The position numbers and the translations under genes were made by a program. Below are positions 43,113 through 51,828 of a stretch of 64,000 nucleotides of DNA, piece after piece. The DNA comes from an uncultured Helicobacteraceae bacterium. Lineage in GTDB: Bacteria > Campylobacterota > Campylobacteria > Campylobacterales > Helicobacteraceae. The DNA lies in NCBI GenBank assembly GCA_934668765.1, contig CAKUOH010000004.1, forward strand, positions 1 through 64,000. The letters are read 5' to 3'. Each line of letters starts with the position of its first letter. Position 1 is the first letter of the stretch. Below the pieces are notes generated by a model. The model saw only the letters and a list, made by a program, of their open reading frames with translations. It ran no database searches and was not told where the DNA came from.

Positions 43113-43814
43113 TTAAAATTGCATTCCCACTTCTAGCCCATATTGTCGCAGATTTCGTATCGGCGTCCCATACTGAAAATAGCCCTGCGCGAAAATATCC
43201 ACGATTTCAGCGATTTTATATGCAAAGCCCAAATACACCTTGCCACCAAAGAGAAAATGCCCTTTTAGTTTACCCTCGTCATTGTAGCTATCCATAAACA
43301 TTATCTTGGTAATAATCCCATAGCGCATTTTAAAATTCGCCATAAAACTTGCCATTTCACTCATCGAATCTTCGCCCCAAAAACCCACAGGAATGTATAA
43401 AAAATGCGCATTTCTTCGCGGACGCGAATCGCCAAAGCTCTGCGCTACATTTTGATAGCCAAGCCCGATATACGCGCTACCAAGCACCATTCCCATACTC
43501 TCAAACTGCGAATCCATACGCATTCCAAGCCGATATTCTGCCTCGTAGCTCGTGTATTTGGAATTTATGTCGTGGCTTTTGGCATTTTGCGAAAAAGAGC
43601 CACGCACAAGTAGCTCGTGTATCGCGCTTGTCGTGGGGAAAATCGCACGAATCTGCGCTTCGTGGATAAAGCCTTTTTGCGGGAAATTCATCTCGCCAAA
43701 GCCATATAAAGCCTCCAAATACACGACTTTATCGACTTTGATGATTTGTGGTGCTGCATTTAGATTTAGTGCGTTAAGCGCGATAAAAGTAGTGATTAAG
43801 AGTAATTTTTTCAT
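43113..43814 (-). CDS. Putative outer membrane beta-barrel protein
   Basis: A 233-residue exported protein. The ATG at 43814 opens a signal peptide (MKKLLLITTFIALNALNLNA). The mature part alternates polar and hydrophobic residues (VYLEALYGFGEMNF, YEAEYRLGMRMD, GQYGLEVGMQF at the end) and finishes with Phe, as barrel proteins do. No specific family. The eight-codon extension of the frame is not needed. Confidence 0.7.
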   Translation of the reverse strand: MKKLLLITTFIALNALNLNAAPQIIKVDKVVYLEALYGFGEMNFPQKGFIHEAQIRAIFPTTSAIHELLVRGSFSQNAKSHDINSKYTSYEAEYRLGMRMDSQFESMGMVLGSAYIGLGYQNVAQSFGDSRPRRNAHFLYIPVGFWGEDSMSEMASFMANFKMRYGIITKIMFMDSYNDEGKLKGHFLFGGKVYLGFAYKIAEIVDIFAQGYFQYGTPIRNLRQYGLEVGMQF

Positions 43815-43910
43815 TGCAAAAAACCTTGTAATTTTCATAATTTTTTTAGAGCGGATTCTATCATAAAATATTATAATTGGCGTTTTATTTTTTTGAATTT
43901 TGGAGTGAAA

Positions 43911-44813
43911 ATGAGTGGTTTAAATGTGGCTGATTTGACAGATTTAGAGCTAAAAAATCTGCTAGATTCGCACTATGCTTTGCGAAACACGGAGTTTGAA
44001 TTGAGTTTTGATAAGCCAGACCCGTTATTTGCAGTGAAAAAGAATTTGACGCAAAACAATATCGATGAAATCGCCGTCCTTTGCGCACTTTTAGCGTATG
44101 GAAATGCAGGGCAGATTTTAAAGACTTTGCTAAAGCTAGATTTTCGCATTTTGGGCGATAAAAGCGCAATAAAAAGCGCGAATTTTCCGCTGTATCGCTT
44201 CCAAACAAGCGAAGATATAAAAAATCTCTTTTTGGCGATGAGCGATATTATCACGCAGGGCGGAATAAAGCGCGTTTTTATGAAAGCATATTTAGCGCAA
44301 AAAAATGCAAATCTAGCCCAAAATCACGCCACTTTGCGTGAATCAAAGCGCAAATCCAAAGCCGAATCTAAATACGATTCTATTGAATCGCCCGTCATTT
44401 GTGGCATAAATGCGATGATTGACACACTTTTTATCGCACTGCAAAATAATAACGCAAATCTCACGCAAGGACTGCGCTTTTTAATCGGGCAAAAGGCGAT
44501 AAATCCGCGCACTTCTTCGCCACTCAAACGCTGGAATCTCTTTTTGCGCTGGATGGGACGCAAAGACAATATTGACTTGGGGCTATGGCAAAATCCACAA
44601 AACGCGCAAGATTCGCTAGATAAAGCCGACTTAATTTTGCCCCTTGATACGCATACTTTTCGACTATCAAAAAAACTCAATCTTTTGCAAGGCAAAACTT
44701 ACAATCTCTACTCCGCACTTGAAATCACGCGCAATTTAGCGCGTTTTTGCACAGATGACCCCGTGAAATATGACTTTGCACTTTATCGCTTGGGGCAGGA
44801 AAAATTGTTATAA
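43911..44813 (+). CDS. TIGR02757/DUF2400 family protein
   Basis: A 300-residue cytoplasmic protein conserved in Campylobacterota and Bacteroidetes. Family marks are RWMGRKDNIDLGLW, LPLDTHTFRLSKKLNL and a final PVKYDFALYRLGQ. The helical helix-hairpin-helix-like C-terminus hints at DNA binding, but the function is not established. The ATG at 43911 has GGAG 5 bp upstream, with a TATAAT -10 at 43872-43877. A Ser/Lys/Glu-rich insert near residue 150 (SKRKSKAESKYDS) is probably a disordered loop. Confidence 0.82.
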   Translation: MSGLNVADLTDLELKNLLDSHYALRNTEFELSFDKPDPLFAVKKNLTQNNIDEIAVLCALLAYGNAGQILKTLLKLDFRILGDKSAIKSANFPLYRFQTSEDIKNLFLAMSDIITQGGIKRVFMKAYLAQKNANLAQNHATLRESKRKSKAESKYDSIESPVICGINAMIDTLFIALQNNNANLTQGLRFLIGQKAINPRTSSPLKRWNLFLRWMGRKDNIDLGLWQNPQNAQDSLDKADLILPLDTHTFRLSKKLNLLQGKTYNLYSALEITRNLARFCTDDPVKYDFALYRLGQEKLL

Positions 44814-44850
44814 ATTAAGTGCAAATCATAAATCTAAAAGCCAAATATAA

Positions 44851-44856
44851 TATAAT
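44851..44856 (+). promoter_or_regulatory. -10 promoter element of purM
   Basis: Perfect TATAAT, 40 bp before the purM ATG, in the AT-rich 83-bp gap after the TIGR02757 gene. Confidence 0.5.
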
Positions 44857-44896
44857 GCGATTTTTTAAATCAACCTTTAAATAAGGCAGGGCGAAA

Positions 44897-45904
44897 ATGG
44901 CAAAAAATATTAGCTATAAAGATTCAGGCGTAAATATCGATGAAGGCAATACGCTTGTAGGCGAGATAAAGGCACTCGCCAAAAGCACCTTTGATAAGCG
45001 CGTAGTAGGTGGAATCGGCTCATTTGCTGGAGCTTACGCGCTTGATAGTGATTTGCTAAAAAATATCAAAAATCCCGTGATTTTAGGCGCGACAGATGGC
45101 GTAGGCACAAAGCTAAAAATCGCCATTGACGCAGGACGGCTTGATACAATCGGTATTGATTTAGTTGCAATGTGTGTAAATGACTTGATTTGCAACTTCG
45201 CCACGCCACTATTTTTCCTAGATTACTATGCCACAGGGCATTTGGATAGAGATTCGGCATTGCGTGTGATAAGCGGGATTGCGCAAGGTTGCAAGGAAGC
45301 AAACTGCGCACTTATCGGCGGAGAGAGCGCAGAAATGCCTAGTATGTATAAAAAAGGCGATTTTGATTTGGCAGGATTTGCCGTAGGAATCGCCGATAGA
45401 AGCGACATAGAATCGCCTAGCCCATTGCAAAAAGGCGATATTTTAATCGCACTGCCTTCAAGTGGCATTCATTCAAATGGCTACTCGCTCGTGCGTGAAG
45501 TGCTTTTTAATGCGCTAAAAATGAAATTTGATGATGAGGTGGAGGGCGAAAAACTCATAGATATTTTGCTAAAACCTACAAAAATCTATGTGTGCGATTT
45601 TTTGCGCTTAAGGGGCAAAATCAAAGCCCTAGCGCATATCACAGGTGGCGGAATCATAGAAAATCTGCCCCGCGTTTTTGGCAAAAATATCGGCGCAAAG
45701 GTAGAAAAAAGCGCGATTAAAACGCAAGAAATCTTTAAGATTATCGCACAGCGCGTAGATTTAGCTGAAATGTATCGCACCTTTAATATGGGCGTAGGAA
45801 TGATTTTAGTTGTGGATAAAAATAACGCAGATTTTGTGCTAGGGCAAACAGACGGCTACATAATCGGAGAAATAACGCAAGGCGATGGCGTGGAGCTATG
45901 GTAA
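44897..45904 (+). CDS. purM: Phosphoribosylformylglycinamidine cyclo-ligase PurM
   Basis: A 335-residue AIR synthetase of purine biosynthesis. It starts with YKDSGVNIDEGN and has the GATDGVGTKLKIA segment, GGESAEMP and the ATP/substrate loop AHITGGGIIENLPR. It closes the imidazole ring using ATP. GCAGGGCG precedes the ATG. The stop lies 1 bp before the preferred start of the Dam-like gene. Confidence 0.95.
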   Translation: MAKNISYKDSGVNIDEGNTLVGEIKALAKSTFDKRVVGGIGSFAGAYALDSDLLKNIKNPVILGATDGVGTKLKIAIDAGRLDTIGIDLVAMCVNDLICNFATPLFFLDYYATGHLDRDSALRVISGIAQGCKEANCALIGGESAEMPSMYKKGDFDLAGFAVGIADRSDIESPSPLQKGDILIALPSSGIHSNGYSLVREVLFNALKMKFDDEVEGEKLIDILLKPTKIYVCDFLRLRGKIKALAHITGGGIIENLPRVFGKNIGAKVEKSAIKTQEIFKIIAQRVDLAEMYRTFNMGVGMILVVDKNNADFVLGQTDGYIIGEITQGDGVELW

Positions 45905-45905
45905 A

Positions 45906-46799
45906 ATGACTATTTCTACTAATTATTTTAAAGCACTATATTCACACCAAAAACCATTTGAAAATCCCACTGCCAAGCCATTTGTGAAATGGGCTGGAGG
46001 CAAGGCTGGACTTTTGGATTTACTTTTGCCTTTTATGCCAAAAGATTTTAATGCGTATTTTGAGCCGTTTTTGGGCGGTGGTGCGCTGTTTTTCGCCCTG
46101 CAATCTAGGGGCATTTTAGATTCTAAACGCGTGGTTTTAAGTGATAAAAATACCGAGCTAATCAATGCGTATAAGGCAATTCAATCAAGTCCTAGCGAAG
46201 TTTTGGGCGAGCTAAAAATCTTGCAAGAAAATCACAGCAAAGAAAATTTTTATCAAATCCGTAATCTTGATAGAAGCCCAGATTTTGCGAGTTTGGATTG
46301 CGTGTTTCGCGCCGCGCGATTTATCTACCTTAATAAAACCTGCTTTAATGGGCTGTGCAGATATAATGCAAAAGGGCAATTCAATACGCCTATGGGAAGC
46401 TATACAAATCCCAAAATCTATGACAAGGGCTTGATTTTAAACGCGCATAACGCATTGCAGGGCGTGGAGATTTTAGAAGCGGATTTTGCGAGCGTGTGCA
46501 AGAGCACAAAAAGCGGCGATTTTGTGTATTTTGACCCTCCATACTTTCCGCTCAATAAGACTTCGAGTTTTGTGAGCTACACGGATAATTTTTTGCAAGA
46601 TGGGCAGGTGCGCTTATGCGAAACTTTTAAGATTTTAGAATCTATGGGCGTAAAAGTGTTGCAAAGCAACTCAAACACAGAATTTATCCGCGAACTTTAT
46701 AAAAACTTTGAACTAATCAAAATCAAAGCAAGACGCGCTATAAACTGCAAGGGCGACAAAAGGGGCGAGGTAAGTGAGTTGCTAATCAAGGGCTTTTAA
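45906..46799 (+). CDS. Dam-like DNA adenine methylase (D12 class), orphan
   Basis: A 297-residue methylase with KPFVKWAGGKAGLLDLLL and FEPFLGGGALFFAL (motif I) and YFDPPYFPL (motif IV), the Dam layout. It may methylate GATC, but the specificity is only inferred from overall similarity. The ATG at 45906 is favoured; an in-frame ATG at 45885 would overlap purM. No endonuclease gene adjoins it, so it looks like an orphan or the remnant of an R-M system. It is followed by a tiny ORF and a second methylase. Confidence 0.82.
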   Translation: MTISTNYFKALYSHQKPFENPTAKPFVKWAGGKAGLLDLLLPFMPKDFNAYFEPFLGGGALFFALQSRGILDSKRVVLSDKNTELINAYKAIQSSPSEVLGELKILQENHSKENFYQIRNLDRSPDFASLDCVFRAARFIYLNKTCFNGLCRYNAKGQFNTPMGSYTNPKIYDKGLILNAHNALQGVEILEADFASVCKSTKSGDFVYFDPPYFPLNKTSSFVSYTDNFLQDGQVRLCETFKILESMGVKVLQSNSNTEFIRELYKNFELIKIKARRAINCKGDKRGEVSELLIKGF

Positions 46800-46827
46800 A
46801 GTGTAAAACTATAAAAAGGAGAAAACT

Positions 46828-46956
46828 ATGAAAAAAAATAATTTAAACCTACAAAAACCTATTATACAGACAAATGGCTATAATGGTAGTGAGCCAACTA
46901 GACAATATCCAAAGTGTTTGAAAACAAAACCTTTAAGTGAATTTGGCAGCAATTAA
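46828..46956 (+). CDS. Small 42-residue ORF between two methylase genes
   Basis: It starts MKKNNLNLQKPIIQTNGYNG and ends KPLSEFGSN, with an excellent ribosome binding site (AAGGAG, 6 bp before the ATG). It sits 28 bp after the Dam-like gene and 5 bp before the CcrM-like gene. It is polar, with one cysteine and no signal peptide. No family recognised. It could be a real small protein or a leader that couples translation to the next gene, which itself has a weak start signal. Confidence 0.45.
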   Translation: MKKNNLNLQKPIIQTNGYNGSEPTRQYPKCLKTKPLSEFGSN

Positions 46957-46961
46957 AGTAA

Positions 46962-48098
46962 ATGTGTAAAGTGCAAACCGAACTCCCCCTAAATACAATC
47001 CTGCACGGCAATAGCCTAGAATTGCTAAAAACGCTCCCTGATTCAAGCATTGATTTGATTTTCGCTGACCCGCCGTATTGGATGCGTGTGGATGGGGTGC
47101 TTAAACGCCCAGAGGGAAGCGATTTTAGCGGGTGTGATGATTTATGGGATAATCAATTTGATTCAACACGCGATTATAGCGACTTTACTCGCGCGTGGCT
47201 TACGGAGTGTCAGCGCATTTTAAAGCCAAATGGGAGCATTTGGGTTATCGGCGCGATGCAGTGCATTTACACAATCGGCGGGATTATGCAGGATTTGGGC
47301 TTTTGGTTTATCAATGACATTGTGTGGCACAAAAGCAATCCCACGCCAAATTTTCTTGGCACACGACTAAATAATTCCCACGAGACGCTAATTTGGGCGA
47401 CAAAAAGCAAAAAAAGTCGCTACACATTTCACTATAAAACTGCAAAAGAACTCAATAGCGACATTGCAGATTTTACCAAAGGTGTGCGAAAACAGCTAGG
47501 CTCAGTGTGGAAAATCCCCATAAGTAGTGGCAATGAGCGACTAAAAAATGAGCGTGGTGAGAAACTCCATAGCACACAAAAGCCCGAATCTCTGCTTTAT
47601 AAAATCATTGCCATTAGTAGCAATGTGGGCGACATTGTGCTAGACCCATTTGGTGGCTCTATGACGACTGCGGCGGTGGCAAAGAGACTTGGGCGAAGCT
47701 ACATAATGTGTGAGCAAAACGCAGAATATATCAGCGCAGGACAGGCGCGAATTGAGGGTGTAAAATTTGAAAATAGCGATATTGCAAGGGCGAAATTTGA
47801 TGAAAAGCCTTTGCGTGTGAATCTTGTGGATTTAATGAAAAGCGGATTTTTGCGCGTGGGCGAGACGCTCTACATCAAAGGCAGTGAATCTAAAAGCGCA
47901 ACTCTTACCAAAGATGGCAAGTTAGAATACAATGGCGAAGTTTATGATATTCACACGCTTTGTGCGAAACTCAAAGGCGTGAAAGCGCAAAGGCTAAATG
48001 GCTTTTTGTGGTGGGAAGTGGTGCGATTAGATTCAAATGGCAACGAATCTAAAATCTTGCTTGATTTGCTGCGGGAAAAATATAGGGAGCGCAAATGA
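46962..48098 (+). CDS. CcrM-like N6-adenine DNA methyltransferase (probable GANTC type)
   Basis: A 378-residue beta-class methylase. Motif IV DPPYW is near residue 42, HSTQKPESLLYKII and VLDPFGGSMTTAAVAKRLGR (motif I) follow, then a C-terminal domain of about 90 residues (FLRVGETLYIKG, YDIHTLCAKLKG, NGFLWWEV). This tail is typical of CcrM/M.HinfI-type enzymes that methylate GANTC; H. pylori has a similar GANTC methylase. Start alternatives are ATG 46962 and GTG 46971. A near-identical 5' fragment lies at 15123-15383. Confidence 0.85.
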   Translation: MCKVQTELPLNTILHGNSLELLKTLPDSSIDLIFADPPYWMRVDGVLKRPEGSDFSGCDDLWDNQFDSTRDYSDFTRAWLTECQRILKPNGSIWVIGAMQCIYTIGGIMQDLGFWFINDIVWHKSNPTPNFLGTRLNNSHETLIWATKSKKSRYTFHYKTAKELNSDIADFTKGVRKQLGSVWKIPISSGNERLKNERGEKLHSTQKPESLLYKIIAISSNVGDIVLDPFGGSMTTAAVAKRLGRSYIMCEQNAEYISAGQARIEGVKFENSDIARAKFDEKPLRVNLVDLMKSGFLRVGETLYIKGSESKSATLTKDGKLEYNGEVYDIHTLCAKLKGVKAQRLNGFLWWEVVRLDSNGNESKILLDLLREKYRERK

Positions 48099-48727
48099 AA
48101 AAGCTAGGCTTATTATTGATAGCATTTGTATTTGCCACTTCTTGCGCAGATTTAGGGCTAGATTTAGGCGATTTACCCTACAATGTAAGCGAATGGGATG
48201 CGATAGCATTTATGAAAAGCGATAAGTTTGTCGCCAAATTAGACGAGATGGATTCCTGCTATGAGAGTGGTAGGGCGCAATGCAGAGTAATCTTGCGTGA
48301 ATGGAGCGATTTATGTGAGCGTGGTGATGGTAAATACTGCGTTGGTATATTTGAGATTCACAAAGCACTTCGCAAGGATAGCAGGGCATTAGATGAATCT
48401 CTAGCGGTGCTAAATCAAAAATGCGAGAACGGTGAAGCAATCACTTGCCTTGCAGTAGGCTCATTTTATAGCACCGAATCTAGCGCATTAAATGACGCCA
48501 AAAAAGGTTTGGCATACTTGCAAAAGTCTTGTCATTTAGGCATTGCTAGTGGTTGCGCTACTATGGCGTATTTTGATATGAAAAATACTAAAAATGCAAA
48601 AGCGTATTTAGATAAATCCATTAGAATTGCCGATAGGGACTGCAAGGCAGGGCAGAAGTTGGCTTGTGAAGCGATAAAGGAATGGCAAAATATGATAGAA
48701 TCACAAATGCAAAAACAATCCAAATGA
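48095..48727 (+). CDS. Sel1-like, cysteine-rich repeat protein (Hcp-like), exported
   Basis: A 210-residue protein with a signal peptide ending near ATSCA. The mature part has several cysteine pairs spaced as in the Helicobacter cysteine-rich SLR proteins (ALNDAKKGLAYLQKSCHLGIASGCATMAYF). They form helical repeats stabilised by disulfides. Function unknown. Its ATG overlaps the methylase stop (ATGA). Confidence 0.78.
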   Translation: MKKLGLLLIAFVFATSCADLGLDLGDLPYNVSEWDAIAFMKSDKFVAKLDEMDSCYESGRAQCRVILREWSDLCERGDGKYCVGIFEIHKALRKDSRALDESLAVLNQKCENGEAITCLAVGSFYSTESSALNDAKKGLAYLQKSCHLGIASGCATMAYFDMKNTKNAKAYLDKSIRIADRDCKAGQKLACEAIKEWQNMIESQMQKQSK

Positions 48728-48768
48728 TTACCCCCAAAATAAATTACCCAAAATGGAGGATTTTAAAT

Positions 48769-49551
48769 ATGGTAAAACTAGGCGTCAATATCGACCACAT
48801 TGCAACATTGCGGGAGGCGCGTAAAATAAATGAACCAGACCCGATAGAAGCGATTTTCGCGGTAAAAAACGCAGGGGCACACCAAATCACAATCCACCTG
48901 CGCGAGGATAGACGACATATAAATGACTTTGATGTGCGCCGCATTATCGAATCTGCACCCCTGCCTGTAAATGTCGAATCTAGCACAAATAGCGAGATTA
49001 TCGAGTATTTAGTATCGCTAAAGCCACATACCGTTACGCTTGTGCCTGAAAATCGCGCGGAAATTACCACAGAGGGCGGGTTAAAGCTTAGCGAAAATCT
49101 ACGCGTAGTGATTGAAAAACTGCGCGAATCTAATATAAAAGTTTCGCTATTTATTGATGCAAAAATCGCAGATATTGAATGCGCAAAGTCGCTTGGGGCG
49201 GACGCTATCGAGCTACACACGGGCAAATTTGCAAATCTTTACTTGGCAAAAAATACAAATCTAAATCGCACTCCAAATCGCATTGAAATATCGCAGGGTG
49301 CGAATCTTGCGAGGGATTTGGAGCAATCGTTGAATGATTCATTAAAAGAATTGCGCGATTCAGCAAAAAAAGCAAAGCAATTAGGGCTTGAAGTTTTCGC
49401 AGGACACGGGCTAAACTACCAAAATGTGCGTGAGATTTTAAATATTAGCGAAATCACAGAGCTAAATATCGGACATTCGATTGTTGCAAGGGCGGTATTT
49501 GTGGGGTTGGAAAGGGCGATTAAAGAAATGTTAGATTTGATTCGCGCCTAA
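48769..49551 (+). CDS. pdxJ: Pyridoxine 5'-phosphate synthase PdxJ
   Basis: A 260-residue TIM-barrel enzyme that condenses 1-deoxyxylulose 5-phosphate with the PdxA product. It starts VKLGVNIDHIATLREARK and has LREDRRHI, LVPENRAE and GHGLNYQNV. The ATG at 48769 has GGAGG 9 bp upstream and gives the normal N-terminus; the upstream frame lies in the preceding gene. Confidence 0.95.
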   Translation: MVKLGVNIDHIATLREARKINEPDPIEAIFAVKNAGAHQITIHLREDRRHINDFDVRRIIESAPLPVNVESSTNSEIIEYLVSLKPHTVTLVPENRAEITTEGGLKLSENLRVVIEKLRESNIKVSLFIDAKIADIECAKSLGADAIELHTGKFANLYLAKNTNLNRTPNRIEISQGANLARDLEQSLNDSLKELRDSAKKAKQLGLEVFAGHGLNYQNVREILNISEITELNIGHSIVARAVFVGLERAIKEMLDLIRA

Positions 49552-49610
49552 ATTTGTGTGAATCTAATAGTGTAAATCTTGCGCAAATTACGACATTTAA
49601 AGGAAGTGAA

Positions 49611-50564
49611 ATGAAAAAAGTTGCCATTAGTATAGGCGATATAAACGGCGTGGGACTTGAAATCGCGCTATCTGCGCATAATGATATTAGCAAAATTATA
49701 AAGCCTATCTATTTTGTGGATTTGTCCGTGCTTGAATGCGCTGCTAAAATCCTAAAAATGCCTATTCCACGCGATTTTGAAGTGCGCGAAATATTCCCTT
49801 TTTGTTCCCAAAGTGTGTGCGAATCTATCAAGCAAAATACGCTAATTCGCCCAGCGCAGGTTACAAAAGAGAGTGGCGAGTATAGCTTTGTAAGCTTTAA
49901 AAATGCCCTTCATTGCGTGGAGCGTGGCGAGATGGATGCGATTTTGACGCTACCAATTAACAAATTTGCGTGGAAATGTGCTGATATTGATTTTATCGGG
50001 CATACGGAGTTTTTACGCGCTCATTTTGGCGGGGGCATTATGATGCTAGGGTGCGCGGAAATGTTTGTCGCACTTTTTACCGACCATATCCCGCTAGGCG
50101 CGGTGTGTGAGCGCATTAAGTTTAATGCGTTGCGGGATTTTTTGTTAAATTTTCACGCGCATTTTAGCTTTGAATCCGCGCTTATTTTGGGGCTAAATCC
50201 ACACGCAGGGGATAGCGGGATTTTAGGAAGCGAAGATGAGATTATACAAAATGCACTTGATTGGGCAAATAAGGCACTTGGCGCAGAGATTTATAAGGGC
50301 GTGGTTGCGCCCGATTCGGCGTTTCGAGTGCAGAATCGTAAGCGATTCAAAGTCTTTGTCGCAATGTATCACGACCAAGGGTTAAGCGTCCTAAAGGCAT
50401 TATATGCGGAAAAAAGTATCAATGTAACGCTAGGAATCCCTATTTTACGGGTATCTGTCGAGCACGGCACGGGGTTTGATATAGCATACAAGGGGATTGC
50501 AAGGGCGGAGAGTTACATAGAAGCAGTGCGATTCATAGCAAATCAAAGCAATTCACAAATATAG
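49611..50564 (+). CDS. pdxA: 4-hydroxythreonine-4-phosphate dehydrogenase PdxA
   Basis: A 317-residue enzyme acting with PdxJ in vitamin B6 synthesis. It has the N-terminal ISIGDINGVGLEIAL, FIGHTEFL with the metal-binding His, ALILGLNPHAGDSG and MYHDQGLSVLKAL. The ATG at 49611 has AAAGGAAG upstream and matches the family start. It lies 59 bp after pdxJ. Confidence 0.95.
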   Translation: MKKVAISIGDINGVGLEIALSAHNDISKIIKPIYFVDLSVLECAAKILKMPIPRDFEVREIFPFCSQSVCESIKQNTLIRPAQVTKESGEYSFVSFKNALHCVERGEMDAILTLPINKFAWKCADIDFIGHTEFLRAHFGGGIMMLGCAEMFVALFTDHIPLGAVCERIKFNALRDFLLNFHAHFSFESALILGLNPHAGDSGILGSEDEIIQNALDWANKALGAEIYKGVVAPDSAFRVQNRKRFKVFVAMYHDQGLSVLKALYAEKSINVTLGIPILRVSVEHGTGFDIAYKGIARAESYIEAVRFIANQSNSQI

Positions 50565-50636
50565 ATTGGATTTTCTAGCGAAAATATCGCAAATTTATTT
50601 TTTGCACGATTCGCCACAATATGCTAATTTTTCTGC

Positions 50637-50642
50637 TACAAT
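50637..50642 (+). promoter_or_regulatory. -10 promoter element (TACAAT) of the OMP gene
   Basis: GCTACAATT, 42 bp before the ATG at 50685, the same context as at 34021. A single TTTCAC follows at 50665-50670 but no second repeat. Confidence 0.4.
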
Positions 50643-50684
50643 TCCACGCGCATTTTAAAGTTTCACTTTTAAAAAGGATAGATT

Positions 50685-51476
50685 ATGACAGCATTTTTTA
50701 ATTCGTGTGATTTGCGCACATTTGATGAATTTGGCGTAAGGCAAAAATCCCCCCCCCCCCATTGTGATGCAGCTATGAAAGCATTGCTATGCAAAATCCG
50801 CGTCATTGCGCTAATATCGCTACTATTTTGCGGTGGATTCGTAGTTGCAGAAGAAAGTGGCTTTTTTATCGGCGCAAACACGGGCTATGGCGGATTCAAA
50901 CAAGAAATTAGTGGCGGAATCGGCGCAAATGGCAACGCAATCGCCATAGGCAAAGAAACAATCAAAGCTGACAGCTTTAGCTCTGGCTTTTTGTTAGGAT
51001 ATAAATACTTTTTCAATCCATTCGTGGGATTGCGTATTTACGCAGGGATTGATGTATTTGTGCCTGAGTTTGAGGTTGATGGGCAAAAAGAGGACGCCAC
51101 GCTAATAAATTACGGTGGGAATTTGGACTTTTTGGTGAATTTTGTCGCTAAAGAAAAAGTGGATTTTGGCTTGTTTGTAGGCGTGGGAATCGGTGGAAAC
51201 AAGTGGTTTAGCAAGGATATTACGGAAGCAAAGAATGATGCGAATTTCAAAAAATTAGGCATTAAGATTAAGGATAATGCGCTTGACATCGCGCTAAATG
51301 CGGGACTGCGCGTGAATATCGCTAGGCGACACGGCATAGAGCTTGGCGCAAGAGTGCCTTTTAAGCCCGTAGTGATGATAGATAAGACGCTTGAAAATGG
51401 CGGTGTCAGCGTGAATTATAAGCATCAGTATGTGCAGGTGTATAATGTGTTTGCGCGATATACCTTTATGTTTTAG
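50685..51476 (+). CDS. Outer membrane beta-barrel protein, candidate phase-variable
   Basis: A 263-residue protein with a barrel pattern (ESGFFIGANTGYGGF, SGFLLGYKYFFNPFVGLRIYAG, NVFARYTFMF at the end), similar to Helicobacter OMPs. The ATG at 50685 has a good AAGGA site. The first 30 codons contain a run of 12 C (50749-50760). A second ATG at 50775 opens a classical signal peptide (MKALLCKIRVIALISLLFCGGFVVA) but has no ribosome binding site. At 12 C the two are in frame, so the gene is on with an extended N-terminus; a change of one C would stop translation early. Confidence 0.8.
   Translation: MTAFFNSCDLRTFDEFGVRQKSPPPHCDAAMKALLCKIRVIALISLLFCGGFVVAEESGFFIGANTGYGGFKQEISGGIGANGNAIAIGKETIKADSFSSGFLLGYKYFFNPFVGLRIYAGIDVFVPEFEVDGQKEDATLINYGGNLDFLVNFVAKEKVDFGLFVGVGIGGNKWFSKDITEAKNDANFKKLGIKIKDNALDIALNAGLRVNIARRHGIELGARVPFKPVVMIDKTLENGGVSVNYKHQYVQVYNVFARYTFMF
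50749..50760 (+). repeat. Homopolymeric C tract (12 C)
   Basis: An uninterrupted run of 12 C inside the 5' coding part of the OMP gene, a typical slipped-strand hotspot in Helicobacter and Campylobacter. It is the only such tract noticed in the window. Confidence 0.9.
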
Positions 51477-51507
51477 GGAGCGCGGGTTGTAAGTTTGGTG
51501 TTTTTTT

Positions 51508-51634
51508 AAATTTGTTTTTGGGTGTGCGATTTTGTAGATTTGCTAAATTTTGGGAGTTTGCAGACAGCAAGTCTAGTCTCACACCCAAAATTTAGCAAAA
51601 ACTCCAAAAGCCACACTGCAATCACTTCGATTGT
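51508..51634 (-). repeat. Palindromic element, copy D
   Basis: Read on the minus strand: left end ACAATCGAAGTGATTGCAGT, perfect 16-bp stem TTTGCTAAATTTTGGG (51584-51599 with 51539-51554), inner AGACTTGCTGTCT, right end CACACCCAAAAACAAATTT. It lies in the 352-bp gap after the OMP gene (51477-51828) and could act as its terminator. The left side extends to about 51664 with sequence shared with copy C. The last 120 bp of the gap hold only the rmuC promoter region. Confidence 0.85.
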
Positions 51635-51828
51635 TGCTTCGCTTCACTCGCAAATTCTGTGAATGTCATTTTGCTCCCTATTTTGTGGTGGATTTAGCAC
51701 TTGATTTTCGTGAATCGCCTTTAGATTCGGCGCGTTTGCAATAACAATTTTCCATAAATTCCACACTTTCAAAGATTTCATTTATCAAATTTAAGTTAAA
51801 ATCCACAAATTTACATAATGGAGCAACA

